Position numbers and translations under genes: made by a program. DNA of 64,000 bases from Stichopus chloronotus. Lineage: Eukaryota > Echinodermata > Holothuroidea > Aspidochirotida > Stichopodidae. Position 1 is the first letter of the stretch; every line of letters begins with the position of its first letter. Below the pieces are notes generated by a model that did no database searches, was not told the origin of the DNA, and saw only the letters and a program-made list of their open reading frames with translations. Positions 51,501-59,042 of this stretch are shown piece by piece. Location: contig CM037837.1 in NCBI GenBank assembly GCA_021234535.1, positions 10,906,636 through 10,970,635 on the forward strand, in the 5' to 3' direction.

Positions 51501-51776
51501 TCTATCTCAACGTCAACCGTCAAAATGGTTACCACCATGACTTCGTCTCCAGGCATTAATGATTCGTTTTCCAGATACCTCCCTTACATAGTTGTCGGTA
51601 TAGTACTCGTCGTAATTTGCCTCCTCGTAGTCTCTGTGATTATATACCGCTGCTTTTGCCGAAGTAGAAATGAATCTCCCAACGAGACAGAAATGTTATC
51701 ATTCGACAATAATGGAATGAACCAACCTAAAGAACGTTTGTACGATTTCCCACCTCCAAGTCACAAAAACAGATAA
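18447..51776 (+). CDS. CUB/YWTD-propeller/EGF/HYR multi-module membrane receptor (32-exon model)
   Basis: Predicted type I membrane protein of about 2,290 residues. Order: signal peptide, CUB, six-bladed-type YWTD propeller (four exons), short EGF and HYR; the same eight-exon block again; 14 HYR-type exons in tandem; a Ser/Thr stalk, one membrane span and a 45-residue tail. Exon lengths of the two blocks agree (188, 176/181, 243, 169/170, 116, 279, 81, 258/252), and all joints fit splice phases. LDL-receptor propellers and CUB domains usually bind protein ligands; HYR domains are linked to adhesion in echinoderms. A cell-surface recognition or adhesion role is inferred. Defects: frame breaks in CUB1b (stop 25081), propeller exon B2 (stop 34903) and HYR copy 10 (stop 46752), and a CT donor after HYR copy 1. 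I know no named gene with this order. The 6-kb gap from the signal exon to CUB1 makes that link the least certain. Confidence 0.72.
18514..24606 (+). other. Intron 1 (6.1 kb)
   Basis: It begins GTAATA and ends GCCAG. No further exon could be supported. It includes a G-run near 20605, a C-run near 21283 and a poly-A tract near 22813. Confidence 0.5.
24607..24794 (+). CDS. Module A exon 1: CUB1, first half
   Basis: 188 bp, phase 1 to 0. It encodes CGVTLSGGNGAFSSPSY, DCEWIIEA, VIELTFEV and CLDSIQ: the first Cys pair and the SPxYP and CxW motifs of a CUB domain. Flanked by CAG acceptor and GTAAG donor. The same size and split as the exon at 33041. Confidence 0.9.
25060..25235 (+). CDS. Module A exon 2: CUB1, second half, with frame break
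   Basis: It starts VFDG after a TAG acceptor and ends SASYRQ before GT. The phase-0 entry frame hits TGA at 25081, while the rest (DENSLISSFCDDG to ASYRQ) is in another frame. It is 176 bp where the sister exon is 181; one missing codon explains 3 and a 2-nt loss explains the shift. Either an error in the assembly or a real lesion. Confidence 0.8.
25236..27725 (+). other. Intron between CUB1 and propeller A
   Basis: About 2.5 kb with no recognised exon or element. Confidence 0.5.
27726..27968 (+). CDS. Module A exon 3: propeller blade exon P1
   Basis: 243 bp, phase 1 to 1. It encodes TEYIAAVAVDTSSIIRFD, then ALTFDPIESYFYYTDV and KFIARVKEDGS, the LDL-receptor class B blade pattern (x-D-P-x-x-x-x-x-Y-Y-T-D, then I-x-R-x-x-x-D-G-S). 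Confidence 0.9.
28147..28315 (+). CDS. Module A exon 4: propeller exon P2
   Basis: 169 bp, phase 1 to 2. RLLYWTDAGRDEVSVSSLDG is a near-canonical YWTD blade, followed by PRGIVLD. Donor chosen as GTACGT at 28316 because it leaves CA to join with G of the next exon (Gln). Confidence 0.88.
28316..29574 (+). other. Intron with source sequence of the upstream relic
   Basis: No exon is seen. About 28780-29570 is the intact counterpart of the diverged copy at 110-780 and 2020-2087. Confidence 0.55.
29575..29690 (+). CDS. Module A exon 5: propeller exon P3
   Basis: 116 bp, phase 2 to 1. FVFWTCAVSIEVSRADG, then TDVRSLAIDPEG. FVFWT takes the place of YWTD. The same-sized sister is at 35502, and relics of both occur at 2088 and 3238. 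Confidence 0.88.
29691..30632 (+). other. Intron with TA microsatellite
   Basis: No exon is seen. An imperfect (TA)n lies at about 29798-29837. Confidence 0.5.
30633..30911 (+). CDS. Module A exon 6: propeller exon P4
   Basis: 279 bp, phase 1 to 1. GETLYWVN, GRVEQINLDGSNG, HGFAVDEFALFWTHPGD and RVLYHVDKGG supply the final two blades of the propeller. Confidence 0.9.
30912..31996 (+). other. Intron with diverged internal repeat
   Basis: No exon is seen. The phrase 'tctggatt...ttc(t)ca(g)ag...catacaca(a/t)aatgt' occurs near 31152 and again near 31636, suggesting an old duplication of about 480 bp. It also holds a G-run at 31491. Confidence 0.45.
31997..32077 (+). CDS. Module A exon 7: short EGF
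   Basis: 81 bp, phase 1 to 1. HLCGINNGGCAELCFP, then FSCDEG: the C..NNGGC..LC..C pattern of the EGF domain that follows a propeller in LDL-receptor family proteins. Only four Cys are encoded; a fifth (GCPLD) lies at the start of the HYR exon, so the EGF is shortened. Confidence 0.82.
32608..32865 (+). CDS. Module A exon 8: HYR domain
   Basis: 258 bp, phase 1 to 1. GCPLDISIS, VSWTEPTALSRSNGQS, SHIPGSLFPLGTTSVSYSF and DEFGNQAICSFDV match the hyalin repeat pattern (W-x-x-P, GSxFPLGTTxVxY, D-x-GN-x-A-x-CxF). Confidence 0.92.
33041..33228 (+). CDS. Module B exon 1: CUB2, first half
   Basis: 188 bp, phase 1 to 0, identical in size and split to 24607-24794. CDLTLSDATDTFSSPGY, NCEWILEA, MVIEVTFQEI and CLDYIQ. 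Directly follows module A HYR. Confidence 0.92.
33229..33799 (+). other. Intron inside CUB2
   Basis: 571 bp, no other feature seen. Confidence 0.6.
33800..33980 (+). CDS. Module B exon 2: CUB2, second half
   Basis: 181 bp, phase 0 to 1, open throughout: VYDGISNDPDSLVSSFCGDG, RFLSTTNRLTVVM and GGFLAEYRQ. It is the intact reference for the broken CUB1b. Confidence 0.93.
33981..34347 (+). other. Intron between CUB2 and propeller B
   Basis: 367 bp, nothing further seen. Confidence 0.6.
34348..34590 (+). CDS. Module B exon 3: propeller exon P1
   Basis: 243 bp, phase 1 to 1. TEYVAVVGVDTSSIIRFN, ALTFDPIESFFYYSDV and KFIGRLSEDGT. Sister of 27726-27968. Confidence 0.92.
34745..34914 (+). CDS. Module B exon 4: propeller exon P2, with frame break
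   Basis: 170 bp where the sister has 169. The entry frame gives LLYWTDATRNDVSVSRLDGT, but reads TAG at 34903. The end (CESPRGIVLSRDNQ) is in the next frame. One extra base lies between about 34845 and 34878. The donor GTTAGT is kept. Confidence 0.8.
34915..35501 (+). other. Intron, source of upstream relic intron
   Basis: The last 260 bp correspond to the diverged copy at about 2990-3237. Confidence 0.5.
35502..35617 (+). CDS. Module B exon 5: propeller exon P3
   Basis: 116 bp, phase 2 to 1. FVFWSCKTSIERSKADGS and HDVRSLAIDPNG. Confidence 0.9.
35618..37189 (+). other. Intron (1.6 kb)
   Basis: The first part matches 3334-3690. No exon is seen. Confidence 0.5.
37190..37468 (+). CDS. Module B exon 6: propeller exon P4
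   Basis: 279 bp, phase 1 to 1. GESLYWIN, GRVEQVNIDGTN and EFAFFWTHPGDRVVYHVDKGG. Same length as 30633-30911 with high identity. Confidence 0.92.
37469..37919 (+). other. Intron before EGF B
   Basis: 451 bp, nothing further seen. Confidence 0.6.
37920..38000 (+). CDS. Module B exon 7: short EGF
   Basis: 81 bp, phase 1 to 1. HPCGTNNGGCSELCFP, then PGCAEG, again with four Cys only. Confidence 0.84.
38001..38381 (+). other. Intron before HYR B
   Basis: 381 bp, nothing further seen. Confidence 0.6.
38382..38633 (+). CDS. Module B exon 8: HYR domain
   Basis: 252 bp, phase 1 to 1. GCPLDISLS, VQWTEPTATSRSSG, SHSPGSLFQLGTTSVTYVF and DDFGNEARCSFSV. Confidence 0.92.
38634..41265 (+). other. Intron separating modules from HYR array (2.6 kb)
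   Basis: No exon or recognised element. A poly-T run lies near 39681. Confidence 0.5.
41266..41514 (+). CDS. HYR array copy 1, donor reads CT
   Basis: 249 bp. PVCPFVQTVISI, VTWNIGNCLDNEDG, PVGQTLVTCVCTDSDG and QCDFTVVV. Six Cys against two in the module HYRs. The donor site is CTAAG where the other intact copies have GTAAG or GTAGG, so normal splicing is doubtful; read-through stops at 41607. This copy is the most diverged at the front of the array. Confidence 0.8.
41515..42064 (+). other. Array intron with relic HYR half
   Basis: About 41818-41972 is a decayed 3' half of an array exon (matches '...tgtacagac', 'ccaatgtgattttact' and a surviving GTAAGT). The intron also carries the 'acagtccatttta' block shared with 44755 and 46106. 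Confidence 0.7.
42065..42313 (+). CDS. HYR array copy 2
   Basis: 249 bp, phase 1 to 1, TTTCAG acceptor and GTAAG donor. Variable parts read VTSIHGNVG and GSGYFF; the rest is near-identical to copies 3 to 9. Confidence 0.93.
42407..42655 (+). CDS. HYR array copy 3
   Basis: 249 bp. Variable parts VNSIYGNVG and GSGYLF. Starts 342 bp after copy 2 and is the first exon of the 891-bp duplicated unit. Confidence 0.93.
42749..42997 (+). CDS. HYR array copy 4
   Basis: 249 bp. Variable parts VTTFNGNIG, FVFWSVDNC, PICDS and GSGNLF, PVGETQ. Almost base-identical to copy 6. Confidence 0.93.
43035..43205 (+). pseudogene. Relic HYR half-exon R2
   Basis: 'agcaaaacaaaagtataata', 'tatacagtcttaggtggatc' and 'gatgtgattttactatagaa' follow the 3' half of an array exon with a GTAAGT donor still present. 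Stops and indels break it; no acceptor. Confidence 0.75.
43298..43546 (+). CDS. HYR array copy 5
   Basis: 249 bp. Variable parts VSSMHGNVG, WSISNC and GSGNFF. Exactly 891 bp after copy 3. Confidence 0.93.
43640..43888 (+). CDS. HYR array copy 6
   Basis: 249 bp. Exactly 891 bp after copy 4 and almost identical to it, intron included. Confidence 0.93.
43926..44095 (+). pseudogene. Relic HYR half-exon R3
   Basis: Counterpart of R2, 891 bp downstream, with the same breaks; shows that the relic was duplicated with its neighbours. Confidence 0.75.
44189..44437 (+). CDS. HYR array copy 7
   Basis: 249 bp. Variable parts VTSIHGNVG and GSGNVF; ends VVSG before GTAAG. The frame stays open through the following donor for about 100 codons into a relic 5' half, so intron retention would not stop at once. 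Confidence 0.92.
44438..45188 (+). other. Array intron with split relic HYR exon
   Basis: About 44516-44640 is a decayed 5' half (NDAPNSPVFLIVQPITS) whose acceptor reads CAA instead of CAG. About 44938-45103 is the decayed 3' half. Some 300 bp separate them, including the 'acagtccattttac' block. Confidence 0.75.
45189..45437 (+). CDS. HYR array copy 8
   Basis: 249 bp, exactly 1,000 bp after copy 7. Variable parts VTSIHGNVG and GSGNFF; ends VVSG. Confidence 0.93.
45531..45779 (+). CDS. HYR array copy 9
   Basis: 249 bp, 342 bp after copy 8. Starts PPPQPVCP; variable parts VNSIYGNVG and GSGNLF. Confidence 0.93.
45780..46527 (+). other. Array intron with second split relic
   Basis: 5' half relic near 45853-45975 (NDPPHSTVCLIVQPITS) and 3' half relic near 46270-46430, in the same arrangement as in 44438-45188. 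Confidence 0.72.
46528..46777 (+). CDS. HYR array copy 10, with frame break
   Basis: 250 bp: one extra G in 'catcaggaatg' (46746-46747) shifts the frame to TGA at 46752. TCVCI replaces TCVCT. Splice sites are intact. Because flanking phases match, skipping the exon would keep the frame. Confidence 0.85.
46896..47144 (+). CDS. HYR array copy 11
   Basis: 249 bp. VTSLNGNIGQFVTW, IITTCDSESGDLFPVGIIPVT. Acceptor TGTGCAG differs from the usual TTTCAG. More diverged than copies 2-9. Confidence 0.9.
47262..47510 (+). CDS. HYR array copy 12
   Basis: 249 bp. PPLPPVCPIIQPVTSI, VTWNIGNCLDSEDG and TDSNSASSECDF; donor GTAGGT. Confidence 0.9.
47606..47854 (+). CDS. HYR array copy 13
   Basis: 249 bp. NDPPQSPVCPVTQP, VFTWSIGYCLDSEDG, PVCDSRSGSFFPVG. 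Confidence 0.9.
47911..48050 (+). pseudogene. Truncated HYR array copy
   Basis: SEDGSVIPVCDSASGTLF, GHPQVTCVCTDSGGAKSQ and CDFSDVLSG are readable, but the 5' half and acceptor are missing and the E-V-x end has lost bases. The donor reads GGTAATTG. A relic of a fifteenth copy. Confidence 0.8.
48154..48405 (+). CDS. HYR array copy 14 (last)
   Basis: 252 bp, one extra codon at the start. PSPICPVDQTLKSSLGNVG, VTWKIDNCLDSEDGAI, ECHFTVEVLP. The most diverged intact copy at the 3' end of the array. Confidence 0.9.
48406..51471 (+). other. Last intron (3.1 kb)
   Basis: No exon seen. It includes a 'ggcgtagccagaattttt' phrase at 48582, which I recall from dispersed repeats in many animals, and the fold-back element at 50206-50644. 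Confidence 0.5.
50206..50644. mobile_element. Fold-back (MITE-like) element
   Basis: 'tgcgtctggggttggggatg', then 'gttgaatgaccc' and a C-run at the left (50206-50256), is mirrored by a G-run, 'gggtcattcaaccctc' and 'catcctcagatgca' at the right (50602-50644). Similarity of the arms goes on for about 20-30 bp inside the homopolymer runs. No coding region; a small non-autonomous transposon is inferred. Confidence 0.55.
51472..51776 (+). CDS. Terminal exon: Ser/Thr stalk, membrane span, cytoplasmic tail
   Basis: Opens in phase 1. TTIEGVSTSISTSTVKMV and TTMTSSPG form a Ser/Thr-rich stalk, then YLPYIVVGIVLVVICLLVVS and VIIY make a single span, followed by RCFCRSR (stop-transfer basic and Cys, possible palmitoylation). 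The tail has EMLSFDNNG and ends ERLYDFPPPSHKNR. The stop is TAA at 51774. Confidence 0.9.
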
Positions 51777-51857
51777 TAATCTGGATATTCTAAGCTACAA
51801 GGTACACTATGAAAGCCTCATGATTTATTTCATTACATGGATTTTTATGTTTCAACT

Positions 51858-51863
51858 AATAAA
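51858..51863 (+). other. Putative polyadenylation signal
   Basis: AATAAA 82 bp after the stop codon. It is the first one downstream of the terminal exon; cleavage site not determined. Confidence 0.6.
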
Positions 51864-54800
51864 ATTGCTATGAAACTGTGCCTTTGCGTAACAGTCCAAT
51901 GTCATATTTCACCTGTTTTTTATTTATTCAATCCAGTATAAAAGAAAATGTATAGATGAGTTAGTTAGAAAAATGAAATAAGGTTTATTTATTTTTTATT
52001 TTGATCTTTGAGGTACAAATTATCCATACTCAATTAATTTCTTGTCCTTATTGATCATGTAATATATAACTAGGAGGCATTGCATAGTCCTCGAACAGTG
52101 CAATTTGTAACCTGACGATGAAATCCTGCAGTACTTTTTATCGTACAATGTATTGTGTTTTATTCTCCATTAATTCGTTCAACTTTCCGAGTATTTCTGT
52201 GGTACTCTCTGTCTTGATACAACTACTGCTTTTGACCAAGTAGATTATGTTGCAATATGTATGTTAGGTATTGGACAAAGGTGTATTATAAGGGGCTGCC
52301 CAGTTGTATTCCTTTGGAACATATCATCAAAGTAAAATTATCTGCTACAAGTCTGATTCCTCGCTTTAAAATGCTTGGAGAAATGTGCCCTCTTTGTGAT
52401 TGACCGTTACTGTGCTGTTTGCAATTGCGATAGAACTATTTTTTTTTCTTACAAAAATGGGGTGCGACTTTCATTCCCCAAAGTTGAGCATGTATATATC
52501 TTACTTAATAGTCAACGAGAGAGGTAAACTTGTCTTTTAGCCACCTATATTCAAGAAACCGTGGGTTAAAAAAACGCGTTTTTTTTTTTTTTTTTGCTTG
52601 AAGAAACTTCATCTTCTTATTGGCGTTTGTGAGCTAGTATTTCTACAGACGTATTACGAAGGCATGATGCACACTGCGTCGATATTGTATGAAGTTCGAC
52701 ATCAGGTATCAGTGAGAGGGAGGATAATGTATCTTTTATTGCGCCATTTCCTGTGCCAAATCCGCAACTTTGATTCCATGTGCTTCTTGATAAATCTAAC
52801 CATTCCAAATACTTGTTCCAACGAGGAGCGCACCACACCAATGGATAGTTTTAAGTTGATAGCATCACACTGGTGATGATACAGCTCAAACTGAGACCCG
52901 ACATGTCAATTCTCCCACTGAACCATTTTTCTTCTTCCTGTGCTGTTTTTTAATCATGTTTTACACCTTCTACTTTTACAATTGTTGTCTTTCAGCTGAG
53001 AAATTTCATTACTGACAAGTTTTAGTAAAATAGCAATTACTTGAAAGGAAAATTTGTATACAATGCTTTACTAACATTAAAGTGAAATAGCAACTCCCTG
53101 ATGAGAGGGAAGTTGTTATGCCGGATACTCAGTTTACATAGCGAGGAACACTTTGGTTTCGAGCAAAATTCAAACATCTATTGTCTACTGATGTGGAAGA
53201 TGGTGTATTAAATTCTTCATTTGGAAGAAGAGCTTTTCTTTTCTCGCCATTCTTTCATTATTTAATTAGACTGATGTTTTCATTTTAGGTCTACATCAAT
53301 ACATCATTTGAATAACGACTCCTCTTTGAAAACATGATCTTTACTTAAATTGTATTGTATTTTATCTTCTTTTACTTGCTCCTACGATGATAAACGAAAA
53401 TAAAATTGAAGACTAAAAGTTGTTACTTTCTACACTCATTACTTCACTCATAATTTCCCAACAACCTTTGATTTTTCAAATAAAAGTCGATGGGACTTAA
53501 AAATCCAGAGTAAAAGTGATTATTGCTTTTGAATATTTTCATGTAATTTATAAGGTCATCTCGATCGTTACAGTTATGAAACACCGCGAAGTCACTTACT
53601 GTAAATGAATATTCCACTGACAAGTAATGGTGTCTTAAGTGAAAGAGAATTTTTTTACTACGGTCACTTTAAACTCCACCCCAACATCTTGTTCATAAGT
53701 CAAAACCGTGCCGTTTAAACAACGACTGGTCAAAAGATATCTTCAGTTGCCCTAGGATTACAAAACTATGCAATTTAGTGTAATGTGTCTCACTTGCTTC
53801 CTAACATTGAAGAGCTTTTTTAACCTTAAAGTACCGGTATGACATCAATGGAAAGTTTCGATTAGGTTCATTGAAGATTTGATTTTTCAATGTAGATTGT
53901 AGATTATATTTCACATCTCCTGAACTATCGTAGTGTTTCCAATTTGTGCAAGTCAATGAAAACTTTGATGCAATTTTAACTCTTTGAAATATTACTCTAT
54001 GACTTTGGTTTCAGGATTATTGAACGGTCAGTGGCCTATAAAAACATTGAACATGACTAAATACTACATCCATTACTTCAGGTCAAAATAATAATACAAA
54101 TGCTAGGAAGAATACGTAAAAAGAACTACTCTACCTTGAAAGATGTGACTGGTCACACTCACCGGTATGTGGATCTCAAGCGATGAATATCTAAGCGATA
54201 ATTATCTAAGCTTACCTACAGCAACATAAGTTTACCTACTCCAAAAAGTCGTTCACCTGTTTCATGTGTTTATTGTCTGTGGATCATCTATAGTGTGCAC
54301 AGTTTTTTTTCATCAGAACAAAAATGTTTAGTTGTAACGGTGAGCTTGATATCACTTAGTGAAACTTTTACATACATCTATTGTAAAAACGAGAGCAAAT
54401 TTTAAATTACATCATCCTAATCTTGAAGTTTCTCTTTCAATTATCAATTTGTAACAACTTTGAATGTGAAAATTCTCCTCCCTGTTTGCAATAATTACTC
54501 TAAAGGGATTCTATGGATTTGTTGCATTATATTTTAATTAGTACTAGATAGGGTATTCAAACTTAAATATCTAAATGTGAAACCTGAATTAAACAGATGT
54601 TTAAATTTATTTCTTCGATGCCTTTACACTGAAATATTTTAACAGCATCTAACCCAAGAGGATGAGTCTAATAAACTGTTCTCTATATACCGTAAAAAAC
54701 TGAAGCTATACAAAGAAGATGACGTCAACATATGAACGGTTATGCCGTTACGACCGACTAACCAATTCCTCCCCAGACACATCCATAACCAGGATTTGGC

Positions 54801-55719
54801 AGGTAAGACTTTCTCCATAATCGTTCCTATAATTAAGTATACCAGTAATGGTAAGTGAAAAGTAGAAACTATGGGAAATATTCGTTGTGAACAGTTACCG
54901 TTATAAAGGCGAGTACCTTTAGTAGCAAATAACTTTTTATTCTTTCCCATCATAACTTGAGTTATAGCAATATGTAATCTTGACCACCATTGGAATTCAA
55001 AGGTGGTTTGATATGTGTAGATCATTTACAAAGAGTAGATATACCACTGACTAATTAAAGGAAATATGTAAGAGGGAAAGCTATTCAAACGCAACGATTT
55101 CATAGTGCCGGACAATACTGCCAAGCATTTGTTAACAACTTCATAGAATCTCATTGACCAATGTCAAGCATAAGTGGCATGGATAGATAGATTTATCAAT
55201 TATTCTATCTTTCATTCACTTTAAATGATATGGATGGGGCAAGGTGTGGTATGGTGCTTTCTGGTCACTACTTGTTAAAGTTCACTGCTGACTTCCCCTA
55301 ATGACTCCCCTTTTCTGACTACTACAAATTGGAGGTTATTTCGGAATAACGAAACTTGGTCCCTTTCCTAAGCAAAAAATATTTTACGAATAGCTCGGTC
55401 ACAATTACGTCTCGATAGGTTTGCGATAAGTCCGCGACAAGTCTACTACGGAGATGCTTACAAGAGGCCATGTTTGAACCCTGTCACTTTCATCACCGCT
55501 GTCGAACTTGTACAAAGTATTCACCAGATCTCTCTCGTTTAGCGTTGTGAGTAGTCCCCAGACCTTCTGAAGGGTCGCCTCATTAGACAAGTGGGCACCC
55601 GCCATCTTCTTCTGGGCTTTAGTCATTCTTCGCCCATGTCTCCCTACTGCTGTCACCAAAGCAGTAACTGTTGCGAGCAAGAACCAATAGTTCTCAGCGC
55701 AATTCACACAACTTTTGGA
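51864..55719. other. Downstream intergenic
   Basis: No gene recognised. A poly-T run lies near 52578. A 119-codon minus-strand frame (55405-55764, CVNCAENYW near its start) runs up against the LINE; I cannot assign it. Confidence 0.4.
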
Positions 55720-55789
55720 GGGATGGACGACATTCCTCTTTTTGAAAAGAGCTGACATTGACATTAATTATGATTCCACAAATAATAGA

Positions 55790-56626
55790 AATAACTGCGA
55801 TTATTCTACTGAGGAAAGTTTTGTTGCTACGTGCAAACATTTCTCAAGTGATATTTTCCTTCTTCATATTAAGATTAGGAGCATCATGAGAAACTGGGAT
55901 CCTTTTATATTCCTTTAACATTCCATCGTAAATTACGAGACTGTTTAGCTGGCCATTACGGAGACATTGTTGAACAACTTTAGCCCTAAACGTTTGTTGC
56001 AAATAGATGGTTATCAATTGTGGAATGTTTAAAGAAAAGATAGGCGAGGTGATGTTATTGCACTCTATGTTAAGGAAAATACAGATTTAAAATAAGACGT
56101 GACTTGATCCATTACTTTACTGATAGTGCTGAATGCAATTTTTCTTGAACCGGAAAATGAAAAAAAATTGCAAATTCCCTGATACGTTTATTGATAAAAT
56201 AAATGATTGCCTTTATGATATGGATACTGAGAACAAAAGTATATCTCTGACTGGTGATTTTAATATTAGTTTTTTAAGGGTGACTGAAATGCAGCAATGT
56301 CAAAACTTTGGTGATGTATTGTCCGTCTATTCTGTCTATGCACTACGCGATAAGCCCACCAGAAATACCGTTACTTCCTCATCTTTGATGATAACACTTT
56401 TACGAATGCTTGTACCTAGATCGATAGTGGGCGTAATTTTGACTGATATTTTTTCATCATCTTCCTTTTTTCTGTCAGCCAAGTAGAAGTTTAGTTAGCA
56501 AAACGAATATAGATATGCACGTTTATAAAAACAACTCTTCTCATAAAAACATCGAACGTCTGAGAACTGAATTATGCACTGTTGGTTGGTCCATTGTTAC
56601 TGATGAATGTGATCCAGAGGGGTATT
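55790..56626 (+). pseudogene. LINE endonuclease fragment
   Basis: Broken frames give IFLLHIKIRSI, IDGYQLWNV, GDVIALYVKENTDLK, LTGDFNISFLR, YALRDKPTRNTVTSSSLMI, matching apurinic-type endonucleases of non-LTR elements (SxxNIRS, GGGVxxYV, GDFNI, xKPTRxT). Ends at the target-site duplication. Confidence 0.78.
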
Positions 56627-56640
56627 ACAAATACTTTTCT
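56627..56640. repeat. Target-site duplication, left copy
   Basis: ACAAATACTTTTCT, repeated at 61831-61844. Confidence 0.85.
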
Positions 56641-57715
56641 TTTCTTTTTTCATCCATATTTTATTGTCATCACAACACAATATAATACAATATAATGTCA
56701 CATCTCTATACTTGCCAAAATGTAACAGAATAAAAATCATCATTTGTCTAAAGTATTAAAGCCCTAAGCATCTTCAAAACAGTTTTCATACCTAGTAAAA
56801 ATATGTTCTTTCCCCTCTTTCTGTAAAAGTAACCTTTCCACCGACAACAGAAATCGAAATTTAAGTGAAAATCCCTCAGCAGTCGAAATCTTATTCTGTA
56901 CTTTACACGAAAAAATATAATATTTGGCATTGAAAATAAAGAAATTTATCGGATTTAAATCATCACTAATATATCCGAACAAAATAATATACTGAGAAAG
57001 CTCGAAGTTATGTTTCAGCCATTTCCTAGCAATGCCTTTCCAAAACAAATCAACATAAGTGCAAGACCAGAACAAGTGATCCAAAGTTTCTTCGAAAATG
57101 TTACAAAAGGTACAAGTGGGGGTGTTAGCAATTCCGATCCTATGCATAAACTGGTTAACACCAAGAATTCGATGCAGGAATCGGAACTGAAAATATTGAA
57201 TTTTAGTATCTCTAATGACTGTATAAATTAAAGCAAAGATTCGTTTCCAATTCCAATCAATTATGGGATATTTTTCTTCCCATTTTATCTTCGCCCTTGG
57301 GCTAGTGACCATATCTTTAACTAAATTATCATATACACATCTATTGCCTTTAGGTGCAAACAAAAACTTTATCATGCGTTGACAATTGAGATTTATAATA
57401 CTTTTATCCCCCAAACAGATTCTCCAATGTCTCGGAATTGCCGAAACTATGCTAAAATAGTGGAGGAATGAAAAATGTTCAGTATTATGGATTCTGATAA
57501 AGTCCCTGTACTGTAATATGGTACCATCCTCATTAAAAAAATTATTAACATAGTACGCTTCGGCCCTAAACAATCTTTCATTATAAATAATCTGATGATC
57601 TTTCCTAATGAAAGAATTAAATAGGACTATATGATTACCATAATTTCCATTCGGGGTATTGTGACTAAAACGGGCCCAAGCTTGACAAACTTCTTTTATA
57701 AAAATGTTGGAGAGG
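56641..57715 (-). pseudogene. L1 ORF2 C-terminal part and 3' end (inverted)
   Basis: The minus strand is open from about 57715 down to 56764 without an ATG at its start. It shows CQAWARFSHN, VIRDTKIQYFQFRFLHRIL and CTFCNIFEETLDHLFWSC, the Cys/His knuckle found near the C-terminus of L1-type ORF2 proteins. An AATAAA (minus strand, about 56661-56666) lies before the A-rich tail. Confidence 0.82.
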
Positions 57716-57861
57716 AACGAGCCTGAATGTTGTCGGCTTAGGAAGAAAAACTTCGGAGGAGTAAAGATATTTGCCTCTTTTCTCAGTGAATCGAATTACT
57801 TTGGTTTTTGAACCCAGTAGTCTGTTGGAGAACTCTTGCAGAAGGAATTTCATCGAAGAAA
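57716..57861 (+). other. L1 5' UTR and inversion junction
   Basis: The junction between the minus and plus parts is near 57716-57720. The following 140 bp lead into ORF1. A longer frame could start at 57808, but the basic GPPKGSKNKK start at 57862 looks natural. Confidence 0.6.
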
Positions 57862-58650
57862 ATGCAGAGGGGACCCCCAAAAGGTAGTAAAAACAAGAAA
57901 CATAACGACGGCGAGGCCTCACAACAAAGTCTACCTGAGAGCCTAACACGTAGTCAGTGTAGCCTAGTCCGAACACGTACCGATACCATAGAAAATTCCG
58001 ATTCGGATACTGTGCCTCCTGTTAGTGCCGAGTTTCACGCTCGGTTGACCTCGATCAAGACACTATTTACTACGGAATTAGATAACCTACAAGCGGAATT
58101 TAACAGGGCTATTGAGGACTTGAAGGAGGATTTGCAAGAATTAAGCGATGGACAAAAGAGTCTAAAGGACACTCGTGAAGATCTGAAAGTGAGAGTTAGT
58201 GATTTGGAAGCCAGAGATAACTTACAGATGGAACAGATCAATAGACAAAAACGTTACACGAGAAGAGATAATGTAAGAATGGTTGGTGTTAAAGCAGTTG
58301 ATCAAGAGAACTGTCTCGATGATGAGAAACAAATCTTCCCTGAAGTTGGAGTCCCAGACTGCAGAATTGAGCGAGCACACCGAGATGGGAAACGGGTGGC
58401 CAATCGAGAAAGGCACATCCTGGTAAAACTTTCTTTTTATCAAGATAAGGTGTTTACCATGAAGAATGCGAGACGGAGCTTAGCCGGTAAAGAGTATTAC
58501 ATTATCGAAGACTTAACACCAAGAGATCTTAAGGAAAAGAGGAGATGGACTACTAAGGTACAGGCCTTGTACGCGACAGGTACTAAGCTGAGGTTTACCG
58601 CCGGATGTTGGAGAGATGGAGACGGAAAACCATATAACTTTGAGGGATGA
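57862..58650 (+). CDS. L1-type ORF1 protein
   Basis: Intact frame of 262 residues (280 from the upstream ATG). Order: basic N-terminus (PPKGSKNKK), long coiled coil (about residues 70-150: FTTELDNLQAEFNRAIEDL to SDLEARDNLQMEQINRQK), then an RRM-like RNA-binding part (RRDNVRMVGV, CRIERAHRDG, HILVKLSFYQDK) and a C-terminal domain with IIEDLTPRDLKEKRR. In L1 elements this protein binds the RNA and acts as a nucleic-acid chaperone. It is the only uninterrupted gene of the element. Confidence 0.85.
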   Translation: MQRGPPKGSKNKKHNDGEASQQSLPESLTRSQCSLVRTRTDTIENSDSDTVPPVSAEFHARLTSIKTLFTTELDNLQAEFNRAIEDLKEDLQELSDGQKSLKDTREDLKVRVSDLEARDNLQMEQINRQKRYTRRDNVRMVGVKAVDQENCLDDEKQIFPEVGVPDCRIERAHRDGKRVANRERHILVKLSFYQDKVFTMKNARRSLAGKEYYIIEDLTPRDLKEKRRWTTKVQALYATGTKLRFTAGCWRDGDGKPYNFEG

Positions 58651-59042
58651 GCGTCTTGGGAACTACCAAAGTAGTCCGGGTGTTGTTCCAGTTGAACAGT
58701 CTTGTGACAGTAAGCGTCCGAAACACACTCAGACTAAACTTGGATTTATTTTGGATATTTTCAATGTCTTTTCCGATGCTATATAAAGACGGATTCACTA
58801 GAAGGTTTCGCCTATGATTTGGACTACTCCATTCCGACCACAAAGGATCGTTTCTATCCTATCCTAAGAGGACTTTTTAAGCGGACTTTTCTTTTTTGTG
58901 ATGTATTGGACCGCTTATTTGACAGTGTGTTTGTGTTGTGTTATTGTGTCTTTAATGTTTGTTGCTTTCTACCATCCAAATATGTTGGGTATGTCACACC
59001 TTTTATCTTGTTGTTTGGATATTAATAGCGCCCTTATCTTTA

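Noticed and set aside
55405..55764. 119-codon minus-strand frame (CVNCAENYW) as a gene
   Set aside because: No family recognised, and it overlaps the probable 5' part of the plus-strand LINE.
57665..57976. 103-codon minus-strand frame
   Set aside because: It crosses the inversion junction and is antisense to the L1 5' UTR and ORF1; no family resemblance.
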